Assembly (NCBI GenBank): GCA_963969345.1
Contig: OZ017767.1
Coordinates: 992,001 to 1,056,000 of the forward strand
Direction of reading: 5' to 3'
DNA length: 64,000 nucleotides
Source: Turbatrix aceti
Taxonomy: Eukaryota; Nematoda; Chromadorea; Rhabditida; Panagrolaimidae
Shown one piece after another: positions 1 to 11,100 of the stretch. The notes under the pieces are model-generated. The model was not told the DNA's origin. It searched no databases and worked only from the letters and a program-made list of their open reading frames with translations. Numbering within the stretch: position 1 is the first letter of the stretch; every line of letters begins with the position of its first letter. The position numbers and the translations under genes are program-made.

Positions 1-80
1 TGATATCATGATATCATTCTGATATCATCCTGATATCAGTATCATATCATGATAGTGTTTGCAACTATCACTATCATATC
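1..80. repeat. Short palindromic TGATATCA-type repeat
   Basis: The first 80 bases are built from close variants of the self-complementary 8-mer TGATATCA and the related ATCATGAT, spaced about 9-12 bases apart. It may be low-complexity DNA in the promoter or first intron of the following gene. I see no coding signal. Confidence 0.6.
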
Positions 81-2247
81 ATGATGGCAAAAAAATGGTA
101 TCAGCCAAACACTACTCACAGTGCAACATGTTTTCAGACACTATCTCCATCTGCTTTTTTACCACCTGATGATGAAGGGGATGAAAAAGAAGAAATCACG
201 AGGGAAGCTGTGGTTATCGATCTTCCCTTCGAGGAAGATCCCCATGTGATTGACATGCTGAACAAGTTGGGAAACGATAAACCAGTCTCCACCGACGTCG
301 TGGTCTCCGTCGCTGAATCATTTAACGGATCCTTTCTCAGAAAGTTTGCTCTTATCGGCAACTCAATAGGTTTCGGGAACACCGTCATGATTCCGACGTT
401 GTTCATTAGCACCGGTCGATGTGAGTTTTTTTACCTTTGTACCCTCAAAAATTATTGTATATTTTTAGCGGCATATCTTATCCCCCTACTCATATGCTAC
501 CTGTTTATCGGTGTTCCCATCCTGATGATCGAAGCAGTGGTGGGGCAATACTCCGCGTTACACCCCAACATTGTGTTTTCCCGCATTGCGCCAATTCTCA
601 ACAGTGTCGGTGGCACCTTTTCTATGGTCACATTCTACAGGACGCTCTACCTGATGCCGTTTGCTTCTTGGCTTCTTTATGTAATTTTCTTGATTTTTGC
701 CCACCAACCATTGAATACCTGTCAAAGTCCCACCTGCATGCAATTCTCGGACGTGGACAGATGTTCAAAGAACTTGACTACCAAAGCTGTTTATTTTCGA
801 ATTTCTCCTGACTGTCAGACATTTCTTGATAGAGTATTCAACAGGACGAATATTGTGCGGATTGGCCCTTTTACTGATTTCATATACACCGGCATATTCT
901 ACCAAAAGACAGCTAAACTTTCGTACGTGGCCATCGGGATGCTGTTTGGACTTTGGTTTCTGCTCGGTGCCATTGTTGTATTGATCCCGAAAAAAATCAG
1001 TCAAATTTCTTCGATTATTGGCATTCTGGCACTCATAATTACTGCTATTGTGCTGATATACACGGCGATCCATGGAACAGGGAAAATAGATCTCTTTACT
1101 CCGCAATGGGATGAAATCTACAAACCTTTCAACTGGGTATTTGCGCTATTTGTGACATTGTTTTCACTCAGTCTCTGCGATGGTGGGGTCATTAGATTGA
1201 CTTCGTACAACACCTTCAACAATAACATATTTTTTGACGCTCTGTTAACTTCTGTCGTGGATTTTGGCATCTCACTTGTTCACATTTTTATCTCCAGCAC
1301 TGCTGCAGGACGCGTTATGGGTATGTCAAATTGTATGATACATGTTTGTTAATTTTTAATTTTTTTAGAAGATTTCTACCCAAACTTGGAAGAACGCCAA
1401 GAAGTTCAGCATACCGTCAGCAGGAGCAATGACGCCTACTTCATGTGCATTTTTGGCGAATTTGCGTTCCGCGTTTCAGAGCCCTGGGTCGGGGTACTGA
1501 TGTCCACACTTTACTACGGTTGTCTGGCCATGCTGATTTTCCAAAGCGTTGTGAGTAAGTTTAATTATCCTACCGTATCCGAAAATAAATTTCAGTTGGT
1601 GTCCTACGAAACCCTGATAGCAGCAATGATTCGTCGTTTCAACACGATTAACAAAACTTGCGTTGTCGTCTTCGTTTGCATCGGTTCAGCAGGCATTTGT
1701 ACATTTCTCGTGATTCCGAGTTCCGTGGATTTGGTTTACATTATGCTCGATGACAGCCTAATTTTTCTCTCACTCGTCGCTTTTCTTGAAGTCTTGGCAC
1801 TTTCTTACTTTTATGGATACGAGAACTTCTGCCGCGACATTGAAACCATGATTGGCTGGCGTCCAACTTTTATCCACTATATCGAGGCGGTTACGTGGAA
1901 GGTCATAACCCCTTTCATACTCGGTCTCAATATATTCCTAATCATTGTTACACTCATTCAATTCCTCTTTTCCGGTGATCATATCAAAGAGCAAAATGCT
2001 GTCTCAAAGCTTTCTTTGTTGTCCACCATTTTGATGTCAGTTTATTTGTTTACATTTGGCTACGTTAAAATTATCGTACAATTTTAGAATCATTCCTATC
2101 TACATTATCTACCAGATCGCCCGGCTGCGATTGGAGAATCGAAAGTTTCTGGTGCTTATCACGCCTGCCAGTGACTGGGGTCGCTGTCTCCCCGTCATCC
2201 AAAAAGACGCCTTCAGATCGGAAAAAGAAAAAAATACAGAAAATTAA
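81..2247 (+). CDS. Divergent SLC6-type transporter-like protein, gene 1 of array
   Basis: A multi-pass plasma-membrane protein with the SLC6 (neurotransmitter:sodium symporter) fold. Exons 81-420, 469-1320, 1369-1550, 1596-2035 and 2088-2247 keep one phase and give about 657 aa. Visible family signatures are the TM1 stretch GNSIGFGN, the TM2 stretch GVPILMIEAVVGQY, a cysteine-rich extracellular loop 2 after TM3-TM4, the TM7 motif SYNTFNNN, and the TM10 and following signature YGYENFCRDIETMIGWRP. The usual arginine after the TM1 Asn (NVWRFP in classic members) is absent (NTVMIP). The start is uncertain: ATG 81 lies in repetitive DNA, and an acceptor at 136-137 would allow a first exon outside the window, as in the other copies. 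Substrate unknown. It may be a non-transporting or sodium-independent relative. Confidence 0.85.
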
Positions 2248-2717
2248 AAACATCTTTGATTGTTGTTTATAAACTGTTTATATTTATGAACCAGGAGAAC
2301 ATAAAATAAAATTTCACAGAAACAAAAAAAAGAATATTAGTGTCGTAAGCTCCGCCTTTTTTTATGTAAGAAGCAATTGGTCGAACTCTTTCTGCTATTT
2401 TTAGAGCATAGTAAATACAAAAAACGTAATGAAACACCTTGTTCGTTATATTTACGGTATCAATCAATAAGTCATTTCATTTACTAATTTTCGTACTATA
2501 AAAATTTACATAATTTATACGGTATTGATGGCAGGTTGGCGAAATCTCTCGAGATATTTTTAGTTGTCTTGCTCGCCACCCTGATTGATGGGAATTCTCT
2601 CCCGGGATTGGTGTCAAATTTGTATAACAAAATTATACAAATCTCTTTTATGCTCAAGCTATTCCGCAGCCTCACATTCATCGCTTCTATTGAGACTGTA
2701 GGTTCGTACTTGACGCA
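2248..2717. other. Intergenic, no gene seen
   Basis: AT-rich spacer of 470 bases between SLC6-like genes 1 and 2. It contains AATAAA-type polyadenylation motifs shortly after the gene 1 stop. I see no coding exon that continues either neighbour. Confidence 0.6.
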
Positions 2718-5039
2718 ATGACGGCGAAGAGTAGCGCAGACGGCGAAAAGAAGTCGACTGATGCTCGTTCATACTACGCAAATCAGTTGTACAGTAGTGT
2801 ATGTTTTTCAATTTTGTTTCTTTGTAGTATAAATTGTTTTTCAGGCAGCTAAATCTTCTGAAAATGCATCTGAGAATACTTCAGAAAATGGTGAAATCAC
2901 AGAGGCCGAAGTCATTGTCAAATCCCCCAACATTCAAACGACATCGGATTCCAAATCAGTCACCCCTGTTGCAGCAGCCGTGGTGCGCCCAAATTCGTCA
3001 AACGACTTTTCTTTTCGCAAAAATTTTTATCTCATTGGCAACTCCTTAGGTTTCGGCAACATGATAGTTTTTCCTTACTTGTTTTTGAAACCTAGAGGTG
3101 AGTTTTGTATTTAATTGTCTTTCCAAAAATGTCGGATACCCGACACGAAAACCAGGGATTTTGGGTCGGGTCGGGTTTCGAATCGGGTATCCGACAACAC
3201 TGCTTTTGTTTTCTTTATTTTAATTATTTCACATTCAGCGGCGTACTTCTTCCCCTTAATCGTGTGCTACGCTCTTGTCGGCATCCCCATAATGTTGATC
3301 GAAGCCGTAGTCGGGCAGTATTCAGGGCTGCACCCCAATATCGTCTTTTCCCGAATTTCTCCGATTCTCAACAGCATCGGAGGCGCTTTTTCCATGATCA
3401 TATTTTACCGGACGCTTTTTCTCATGCCATTAGCAGCTTTGTGTTTGTCAACGATTTTGCAGATTATCGTTAACGGTTACAGGGATACATGTGTCGACCC
3501 TACTACATGCATACAGTATGCTCAGATCGACAGATGCTCCGAGTACTTGGAGGACAAAAACTATGTCAATTTTTTTCAAATTCCCGAAGACTGCGAATAT
3601 TTTTTGAAGCGGATACTCAACTCCTCTAACATCGTGCGAATTGGAAGTTTCGCCGACATGATATACCACGACGTGTTGAATTCAGATTCCGAAAAAACCG
3701 CAATGCTAAACATTGGAATACTTTTCGGTCTTTGGCTCCTGCTTGCCGCTCTTTTGCTGTTGGCGCCCCGCCGGATGACTCAGATTTCATCAGTTATTGC
3801 TATAATCGCACTTGTCATTACATGCATCCTTTTTGTCTTTACGGTAATCGCAGGAAAGCTTCCGTTGGATCTTTTTACTCCTCAGTGGAACCTACTCCTC
3901 GATCCTATCATTTGGGTGTCTACTGTAATTTCGACACTTTTTTCATTAAGTCTCTGTGATGGAGGGGTAATCCGGTTGACGTCATACAACTCGTTCAACA
4001 ATAACATATTTTTTGATGTCATGTCGACAATTTTTGTAGACTTTGTTGTTACTTTGGTTTACATTTATATTACCTTCACGGCTATAGGACACACATTGAG
4101 TACGCTGTCACATTTTTTTGGTAATTTTTAACTCCCTACACATTTCAGCCGACCTGTATCCCAACTTAGATACTGTGCGACAAAGTGTTCAGCAAATAAC
4201 AGCCGATAGACATGATGCTTATTTGGTTTGCAGTTTTGGAGAATTTGCCTTGCGGGTATCACCTCCGGTGATTGGGGAGCTCATGGCTTCGCTCTACTTC
4301 GGTTGCATAGCATTGCTGATTTTCCAGAGCTCTGTAAGTTTTCTTTTTGTTGACAACCGTAAAAAAACTGTTTTGTTTTTCAGTTGATTTCCTACGAATC
4401 CCTGATAATTGCATTCATCCGTCGATGCAAGATCAGTAACAAACACGCCCGCGAAAGTGTTGTCGTCATAATCTGCGTTTTTTCAGCGACATTTTCTTCT
4501 TATTTGGTTTTTCCAAGAAAAATCAATTTGTTCTTTCTTATTCTTGACGTCAGTATTGTCTTCCTCTCACTCGTCGCTTTCCTTGAAGTCTTGGCACTTT
4601 CCTACCTCTATGGATACAAACACTTCTGCCGCGACATCGAAACCATGATTGGATGGCGCCCTACGTTCATTCATTACATCGAGGTGGTGGCCTGGAAATT
4701 GGTAACTCCGCTGATTCTCGGTGTCACCTTTGTTCTCGTCGTTAGCTCCCTGATATGTATGATTTTTGAAAATGATTCTGCTATGACGAGTTTCGCTATC
4801 CCAAAACTTGTCGTGTTGTGTACCAGTTTAACGTAAGTTATTAATTGGTTCATAACTAAATACACAAATTTATGCTTAGAATCACTCCTCTCTACATTTT
4901 CTATCAACTCTATCGAATGCACAGAGAAAATCGAAAGAAATCTGTTCTTCTCGAGCCCGTGTGTGATTGGGGTCGGTACCAGCCCGTTATGCAGGATGAT
5001 GCTTTTATTAACGATGAAACTGTACTGATTCTTGAGTGA
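2718..5039 (+). CDS. Divergent SLC6-type transporter-like protein, gene 2 of array
   Basis: Membrane protein of about 662 aa from six exons with consistent phase: 2718-2798, 2845-3097, 3239-4099, 4149-4333, 4384-4832 and 4880-5039. The start gives MTAKSSADGE and a longer first exon (81 bases) than the other copies. The hydrophilic N-terminus carries the array's shared motif EVIVKSP, followed by TM1 (GNSLGFGN), TM2 (GIPIMLIEAVVGQY), SYNSFNNN in TM7 and YGYKHFCRDIETMIGWRP after TM10. It alone keeps FPYL after TM1, close to the classic RFPY, but without the arginine. Intron 2 is enlarged to 141 bases by a GGGTCGGGT-type repeat, so unlike the short copies it cannot be read through. Substrate unknown. 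Confidence 0.87.
3125..3200. repeat. CGGGTAYCCGA-type repeat inside intron 2 of gene 2
   Basis: GC-rich stretch with several GGGTCGGGT and GGATACCCGAC units inside an otherwise AT-rich intron. The same kind of sequence occurs at 12180-12540 and 15737-16090, so this is a dispersed repeat that landed in the intron. Confidence 0.6.
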
Positions 5040-5185
5040 TTGAAAATCTGTGAGAGGAATACTAATAAACGTTTTTTTTGATTTCTTTAATACTATCTGA
5101 AGTGTTCACGGTTTTACTCTGCAAGGATACTGTCAACATGCGTTTTAACGTTTAACAATTTATGGGTCTCTGGGGTTGAGTAATT

Positions 5186-5330
5186 ATGGCGACGCTCTAC
5201 AACGGGTGCTTGATGATGTTGATTTTCCAGACCCCCGTAAATTTTTTTCGCAACATTGAATCCATGATTGGATGGCGTCTTACTTTTGAACACAACTTTG
5301 AGGCGGTGATTCACAGAGTTGTTCTCTTAA
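5186..5330 (+). pseudogene. SLC6-like gene fragment (exon 4 fused to exon 5)
   Basis: A relic between genes 2 and 3. It begins MATLYNGCLMMLIFQ, matching the TM8 exon of the array genes, then jumps at the old donor (GTAAAT) directly to NIESMIGWR, the segment that follows TM10 in the next exon. The TM9-TM10 part is missing and the sequence decays after about 5330. This is a dead, internally deleted copy and shows that the array has lost as well as gained members. Confidence 0.8.
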
Positions 5331-5588
5331 TTTTAAAATATATTTCCGGAAATCTTCTCGGGAATTCAGTTGGGATTCCCATGGGAATTCCATGGAATAG
5401 CTCCCATGCATATTTCAATTTCCCATGGATATTTCGCCTGTGTATCAATCGTTAGTTATTTTTCAATAACTTGGTTACTTTCTTTCTATTTTGCACTCAT
5501 GCAAATAAAAACACGATCGAGCTGCGATTAAACGAGTCGTTCACCACTTGTTTCAATAAGAAAGCGTGCTCACACCATTCCTGGCGCA

Positions 5589-7793
5589 ATGTTGACTACA
5601 GTAGCTTCGTCGTCAAAGGTTTGTGTTTCAACAATGTTGTTATTTTGAATTGAAAAATTTTGATTTAGTTTGATTTGTCATTAGATAATAGCGAGAAAGC
5701 CGAAATCGCGGCACAAGAAATCATCATCAAGTCTCCGGAGATCGCCGTAATAGAGAATAATAAGTCAATCTACGAAGATGCTGTTGTTGAAAAAGCGAAG
5801 ACAACAAAGAGCATCCATTCTTTCTTCACGAAGTTTTCCTTGATTGGCTACTCAATGGGTTACGGCAACACAATCATGATTCCCGCATTGTTTCTAAACA
5901 CTGGTCGAGGCGAGTTGTTTTTATTCAAACTTTGCAGTAGCTAAGTGTTTTTTGTTCAGTGGCGTACTTCATTCCCTTACTCGTGTGCTACATTATTGTC
6001 GGAATCCCCATCATGATGATCGAAGCCGTGGTCGGACAGTACTCCGCGCTGCACCCCAACATCGTTTTTTCCCGAATTTCTCCGATACTTAACAGCATCG
6101 GAGGCGCGTTTTCCATGGTCACATTCTACAGGACGCTGTACTTCATGCCACTTGCATCTTGGCTTCTCTTCACAGCTTACAATATTGTCGCCCATCACCC
6201 GATGGACACGTGCTACGACCCTAACTGCTTTCGGTTTTCGGATGTGGACAGATGCTCAAAATACTACACAAATTCAGTAGCTATTAACCTCTTACAAGTA
6301 AATCCAGACTGTCTTGAGTTTCTTCAAAGAATATTCAACAGGTCCGGCGTCGTCCGAGTTGGCCCTGTCACCGATTTAATTCAGCATAAAATGTTGAATC
6401 CAAAAACAGCAAAATTTCCGTACTTGGGTATTGGAATTCTCTTCGGACTTTGGTTTTTGCTGGCTGCTCTCATAGTGGCGATGCCACGTCATATCAATGT
6501 AGTTTCGGCACAAGTTGGCAGAGCTTATATGGTCATTACAATTATTATGTTCGTCTTCACGTGTGTAAATGGGAAGCATCAATCAGATCTCTTCACTCCT
6601 CAATGGGAGCAGCTCTTCGATCCGGGGACTTGGGTGTTTGCGGTTCTGGTGACGCTCTTTTCACTCAGTTTATGCGACGGCGGAATCATTCGACTGACGT
6701 CGGTCAACGAGTTTAACAACAACATACCATTTGACGTCATAATAACTATTTCGCTGAATTTTATATTTGCTGTAATGCATGTTTATATCTTCAACACTGC
6801 TATAGGAGAGGTTATGAAAGACTTCTATCCTGGCCTAAATGAAGATAGGCAGATTGTCCAGAATACCAACAGAAGAAGCTTTGAGTCCTACTTCATGTGC
6901 AGTTTTCCGGAATTTTCTCTGCGGGTATCCGAGCCCTGGATCGCAATTACTATGTCTTCGCTCTACTACGTTAGTCTGGTGGCGTGTATCTTTGTGAGCT
7001 CAGTAAGTTTTTCTTTATCATTCTTGAATCTCCGGCAATTTTTTTGGAATATTGCACTATCACATATTATACTATTTTTTACTACTTTTTAGCTTGTGTC
7101 CTACGAATCTCTTCTCGCAGCTTTTATTCGTCGCTGCAAGGTCAAAAACAAAATTGTCAGCGCAGCTATTGTCTTCGTAATCTGCGCTTTTTCTGCTGCG
7201 TTCTGTGCATTTATAATCGTCCCAGAAAACACAGGATTGTTCTTTATCTTTCTCGACGACGGCCTTTGTTTCCTCTCCCTTGTTGCCTTCATCGAAGTCG
7301 TCGCCCTGGGGTATTTCTACGGATACGAGAACTTCTGCCGCGACATTGAAAATATGATTGGATGGCGTCCCACTTTTATTCATTACATCGAGATTGCTTC
7401 CTGGAAGGGTGCTACCCCTCTTGTGCTAGGTGCAAACATATGCCTAATCATTGGTTTCCATGTGTGGTACTTATTTGCTCAAAATTCTAACGTGCGAAAC
7501 TTGGCTGCGGGAAAGCTTGCTGTGCTGTTCACTAGTTTAATGTCAGTTGTTTGTGTTGCATTGACGCTTGAATAGTCTAAATTTTTAGAGTCACTCCTGT
7601 CTACATCGGCGTTCAGCTCTACCGTCTGCACAAAGAAAATCGAAAGCTCCAGGTTCTTATCAAACCTACCAGTGATTGGGGTCGTTACCAGCCAGTTATC
7701 CAAGACGATGCTTTTCACGGAAACTCATTGGATCAAACTTTATCAAGCGATGAACATCAGCGGGATGTTCAGGCTCCAAGTTCTAACAGTTAA
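5589..7793 (+). CDS. Divergent SLC6-type transporter-like protein, gene 3 of array
   Basis: Membrane protein of about 655 aa from five exons with consistent phase: 5589-5618, 5669-5909, 5960-7002, 7093-7541 and 7589-7793. The first exon is 30 bases (MLTTVASSSK), the same size as in genes 5-7. The N-terminal tail has the shared motif IIIKSP, then TM1 GYSMGYGN, TM2 GIPIMMIEAVVGQY, TM7 SVNEFNNN and YGYENFCRDIENMIGWRP. Two structural oddities stand out. The intron that splits exons 3 and 4 elsewhere is absent, so GEVMKDFYP is continuous. Intron 2 starts with GC instead of GT (GAG/GCGAGTT). Substrate unknown. Confidence 0.87.
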
Positions 7794-8096
7794 CAGCGTT
7801 CTGCGAATGCGCAACATCGCAAATCGCAGTTTCACTTTCGACGTTTGATTTCTTTTGCTAATTTTAATTATAAATTTAATTTGTTAAAAAAATAAATGAA
7901 ACGCCTTTTATCGTTTTTTGATGTATGTAAGAAAAAGAACGGTTGCTGCTAAAAAATGTTGAAAAACCATCGAGACATTGCGTACGCGTACGTGCTACCA
8001 GACTGACGCCCACGTGTCATAAACACAACTACAATGATATGCAAATTCAAAAAAACAAACGAAAAACTGATTTTTCCGTCATGATTTCTCATTTTG
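7794..8096. other. Intergenic, no gene seen
   Basis: Spacer after gene 3. An AATAAA motif lies near 7890, a plausible poly(A) signal. No coding exon is visible. Confidence 0.5.
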
Positions 8097-8138
8097 TATC
8101 TTGTATTTTGTCGCGCAACTGCACTCGGTACTCACGAA
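8097..8138 (+). promoter_or_regulatory. Conserved leader before the gene 4 start, shared by genes 4-7
   Basis: A block of about 40 bases ending in CGCAACTGCACTCGGTACTCACG just before the ATG is conserved before genes 5 (to 12995), 6 (to 16309) and 7 (to 19543). In genes 6 and 7 it contains TTCAG about 10 bases before the ATG, which could be a spliced-leader acceptor. In genes 4 and 5 the AG is GG. The role is inferred from conservation only. Confidence 0.45.
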
Positions 8139-11100
8139 ATGGAGCAAATCCATCTGGCTCAAGGTACGACAGAACACGTAAGCGTTTTGTTATTGTCGCC
8201 AAATATAAAATCTTTTTAGATATAGGACGCGGACTATAAAAATTTTTTCTACCAGCCTTTTTTTTTGTCATTTTTTGAAACCTCAATAGTGACGCCACAG
8301 TTTTCGAATTTTTGCGTTTTTTTAACAAAAAAGCGTATTGAAGTTGGCCGATACGCTTTTTTTGTGTTTTTCTGCATTTTTTGAATACACACACTGAAAA
8401 ATCCAGCGCAGAAGCGATTTTTCCGAAATCTGCTAAAATTGCTTAAAACATGCGGATTTCAAGGCACGATACGCTTTTTATTCAATTCACCGTGTTTTTT
8501 ACTCTTTCACAATAGTTCAGAACGATAATTACAAATTTTTGGTCGTATGTTGCATTCTGAGACAGGCCGTAGTGCAACCAGCATCTTGTTGTATTCTGAG
8601 ACAGGCCGTAGTGCAACCAGCCTCTTGTTGTATTCTGAGACAGGCCGTAGTGCAACAGGCCTTGTTGCATTCCGAGACAGGCCGTAGTGCAACAAGGGAG
8701 GGAAAGACGCTATCTCGCTTGTTGCATTCTGAGACAGGCCGTAGTGCAACAGGTCTTGTTGCATTCTGAGACAGGCCGTAGTGCAACACGAATGACAGCA
8801 GCGGGGATCGAACCCAAGGCTGCGGCGGCGCACAAAAAAGTGAACGCGCTCTACGCGCTGAGCCACAAATACATTCGAAAACCCTAACTGAAACACTCAA
8901 GAGCGAAGGGTTCTTCCCTATTCTGAATATGAGTTTTTTAGTTTAATTTTTTAACCGTCTTTGTGGCTCAGCGCGTAGAGCGTTCCCTTTTTGTGCGCCG
9001 CTGCAGCCTTGGGTTCGATCCCCGCTGCTGTCATTCGTGTTGCACTACGGCCTGTCTCAGAATGCAACAAGCGAGATAGCGTCTTTCCCTCCCTTGTTGC
9101 ACTACGGCCTGTCTCGGAATGCAACAAGGCCTGTTGCACTACGGCCTGTCTCAGAATACAACAAGACCTGTTGCACTACGGCCTGTCTCAGAATACAACA
9201 AGTCGTGTTGCACTACGGCCTGTCTCAGGATGCAACAATATAATAAAATCGGCAAAATTGACAAGCTTACTTCAATTTTCAAATCACTTTCCAACTTTTC
9301 CGGAAAACACGACATTTTACTTCTGGAAAATCATGTCGTCAAAAAAAAAGTATGATTTCGTTACATTTACATCTGTGATGACGACACGGATGTAATTTTG
9401 TCAAAATTAGGCAAAACTGAAAATGACTCTTCATTTTTCAGGTCGCAAAACAAAATATGCGTTTTTGAAGGAAACAGCTTCTTCATGAAGTAATCTTTAT
9501 AAAAACGATGAAAAAAAAAGCTAGTAGAAAAAATTTTTATAGTCCGCGTCCTATATCTTCTAATTCTATAGAGGAGATAAAGAATGAAGATGTCCTTGTC
9601 AAATCTCCCAAATTTACAATCATATCCGAACCGCAGCCGGCATCTGATTATGATATAGAAGTCGACCTTCCGTCTTCGTCCTTGGTCCAGCATATTTTCG
9701 GAAAACTCGCACTCATCGGTTACTCCCTAGGATTTGTAAACACTATGGTGCTTCCAAATTTGTTTATTACACAAGGTCGGGGTGAGTTCCAAAGTTTTCA
9801 TTGTTTGATTCAATTAATTTTGTGTCATTCAGCAGCATACTTTTTTCCCTTAATTGTATGTTACATGCTCGTCGGAGTTCCCATTATGATGATCGAAACC
9901 GTGGTAGGCCAGTACTCTGGTTTGCATCCCAACGTCGTCTTCTCCCGTATCTCGCCTATTCTAAACAGCGTCGGAGGCATGTTTTCCATGGCTTCATTTT
10001 ACAGAGCAACTTTCTTCATGCCATTCACCGCTTGGATTCTATTTGCATTGTTAAATTTCTTCGTGTTTTCACCTCTGCCACGGGACACCTGCTATTCTTC
10101 CTCTTGCATTCATTTCGCAGACATTGACCGATGTTCACCATACTGGATAGACGAAAAGAGCGTAAACATGTGGCGCATTCCTAAAGAATGTCGGAATTTG
10201 ACGCTAAAAATGTTCGATTCCAAAAACCTGGTGCGGATTGGCGTTTTTACCGATTTTCTTGATCACTACATATTCAATCATGATACGGCTCAAACATCAA
10301 GTCTTGCAATCGGAATTCACCTTGGACTTTGGATCTTGTTAGCTTTCATTGTGGTCACAGTTCCAAAAAAGATTCGCCTAATCTCATCCGCTGTAGGCAT
10401 TATAGCGCTATCCATTACAATCATCGTATTTCTCTACACCTTGGGTAAAGGCGTCGTGCACACCGAACTTTTTCATCCGGATTGGACTTTGATCGAGAAC
10501 CCTGTTGTCTGGGTACTTGCTGCACTTACAATGCTTTTATCGCTCAGCTTGTGTGACGGCGGAGTCATTCGATTGACGTCGTACAACTCGTTCAACAACA
10601 ACATAATGCTAGACGCCCTGCTTACATGCGGTACTGATTTCGTAATCTCGGGAATGCACATCTATATCGTCAATGCTGCTATGTCGCTTGTAATTTGTAA
10701 GTTAAATTTGTTTCAGTTTTTGCAACTTTAGTAACGTTTTTAGCCGACTTCTATCCGGGTGTCAAAGATGTCAGCAAGATTCAGCAGTTACTGATGTGGA
10801 GCAAAGATGCCTATTTTCTCTGCAGCTTTGGTGAATTTGCCCTTCGTGTCTCTCGGCCTTGGGTAGGGATCACGATGGTAGTACTCTACTACCTGTGCCT
10901 TGCCATGCTAATGTTCCAAAGTGTTGTAAGTTGAACGCTTACATCAACAGATCAACTTTTTTTATTTCAGTTGGTATCCTACGAATCCCTATTCACAGCT
11001 TTGTTCCTCCGCTGGAAGGTCAAAGGCAAAGTAGCTTGCGCGGTGTTTATCATTGGCATCTGTTTCTGTTCCGCATATTTTTGCACCTTTCTCGTCGTTC

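Larger units (their letters stand above)
8224..9552. mobile_element. Inverted-repeat transposon inserted at the gene 4 exon 2 border
   Basis: Imperfect terminal inverted repeats of about 45 bases (outer end AGGACGCGGACTATAAAAAT) are flanked by ATAT on both sides (8220-8223 and 9553-9556). The paralogue gene 7 reads TTTTAG/GTATCTTCT at the same point, so one ATAT belongs to the host and the other is a target duplication (or TA duplicated within it). No transposase is encoded. The interior holds two mirrored tRNA-like heads with minisatellite tails. It is a non-autonomous fold-back or MITE-like element. Confidence 0.85.

Noticed and set aside
8793..9035. Two functional tRNA genes
   Set aside because: A- and B-box-like sequences are present, but acceptor and anticodon stems do not pair. 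Treated as tRNA-derived heads.
8549..9236. CRISPR array (30-bp repeats with short spacers)
   Set aside because: Spacers are 7-26 bases and not unique, the array is mirrored inside a transposon, and the genome is eukaryotic with introns. It is a minisatellite.
8539..9395. Repetitive frames (LHYGLSQN-type) across the minisatellite
   Set aside because: They are direct translations of the 30-base unit in several frames and on both strands.
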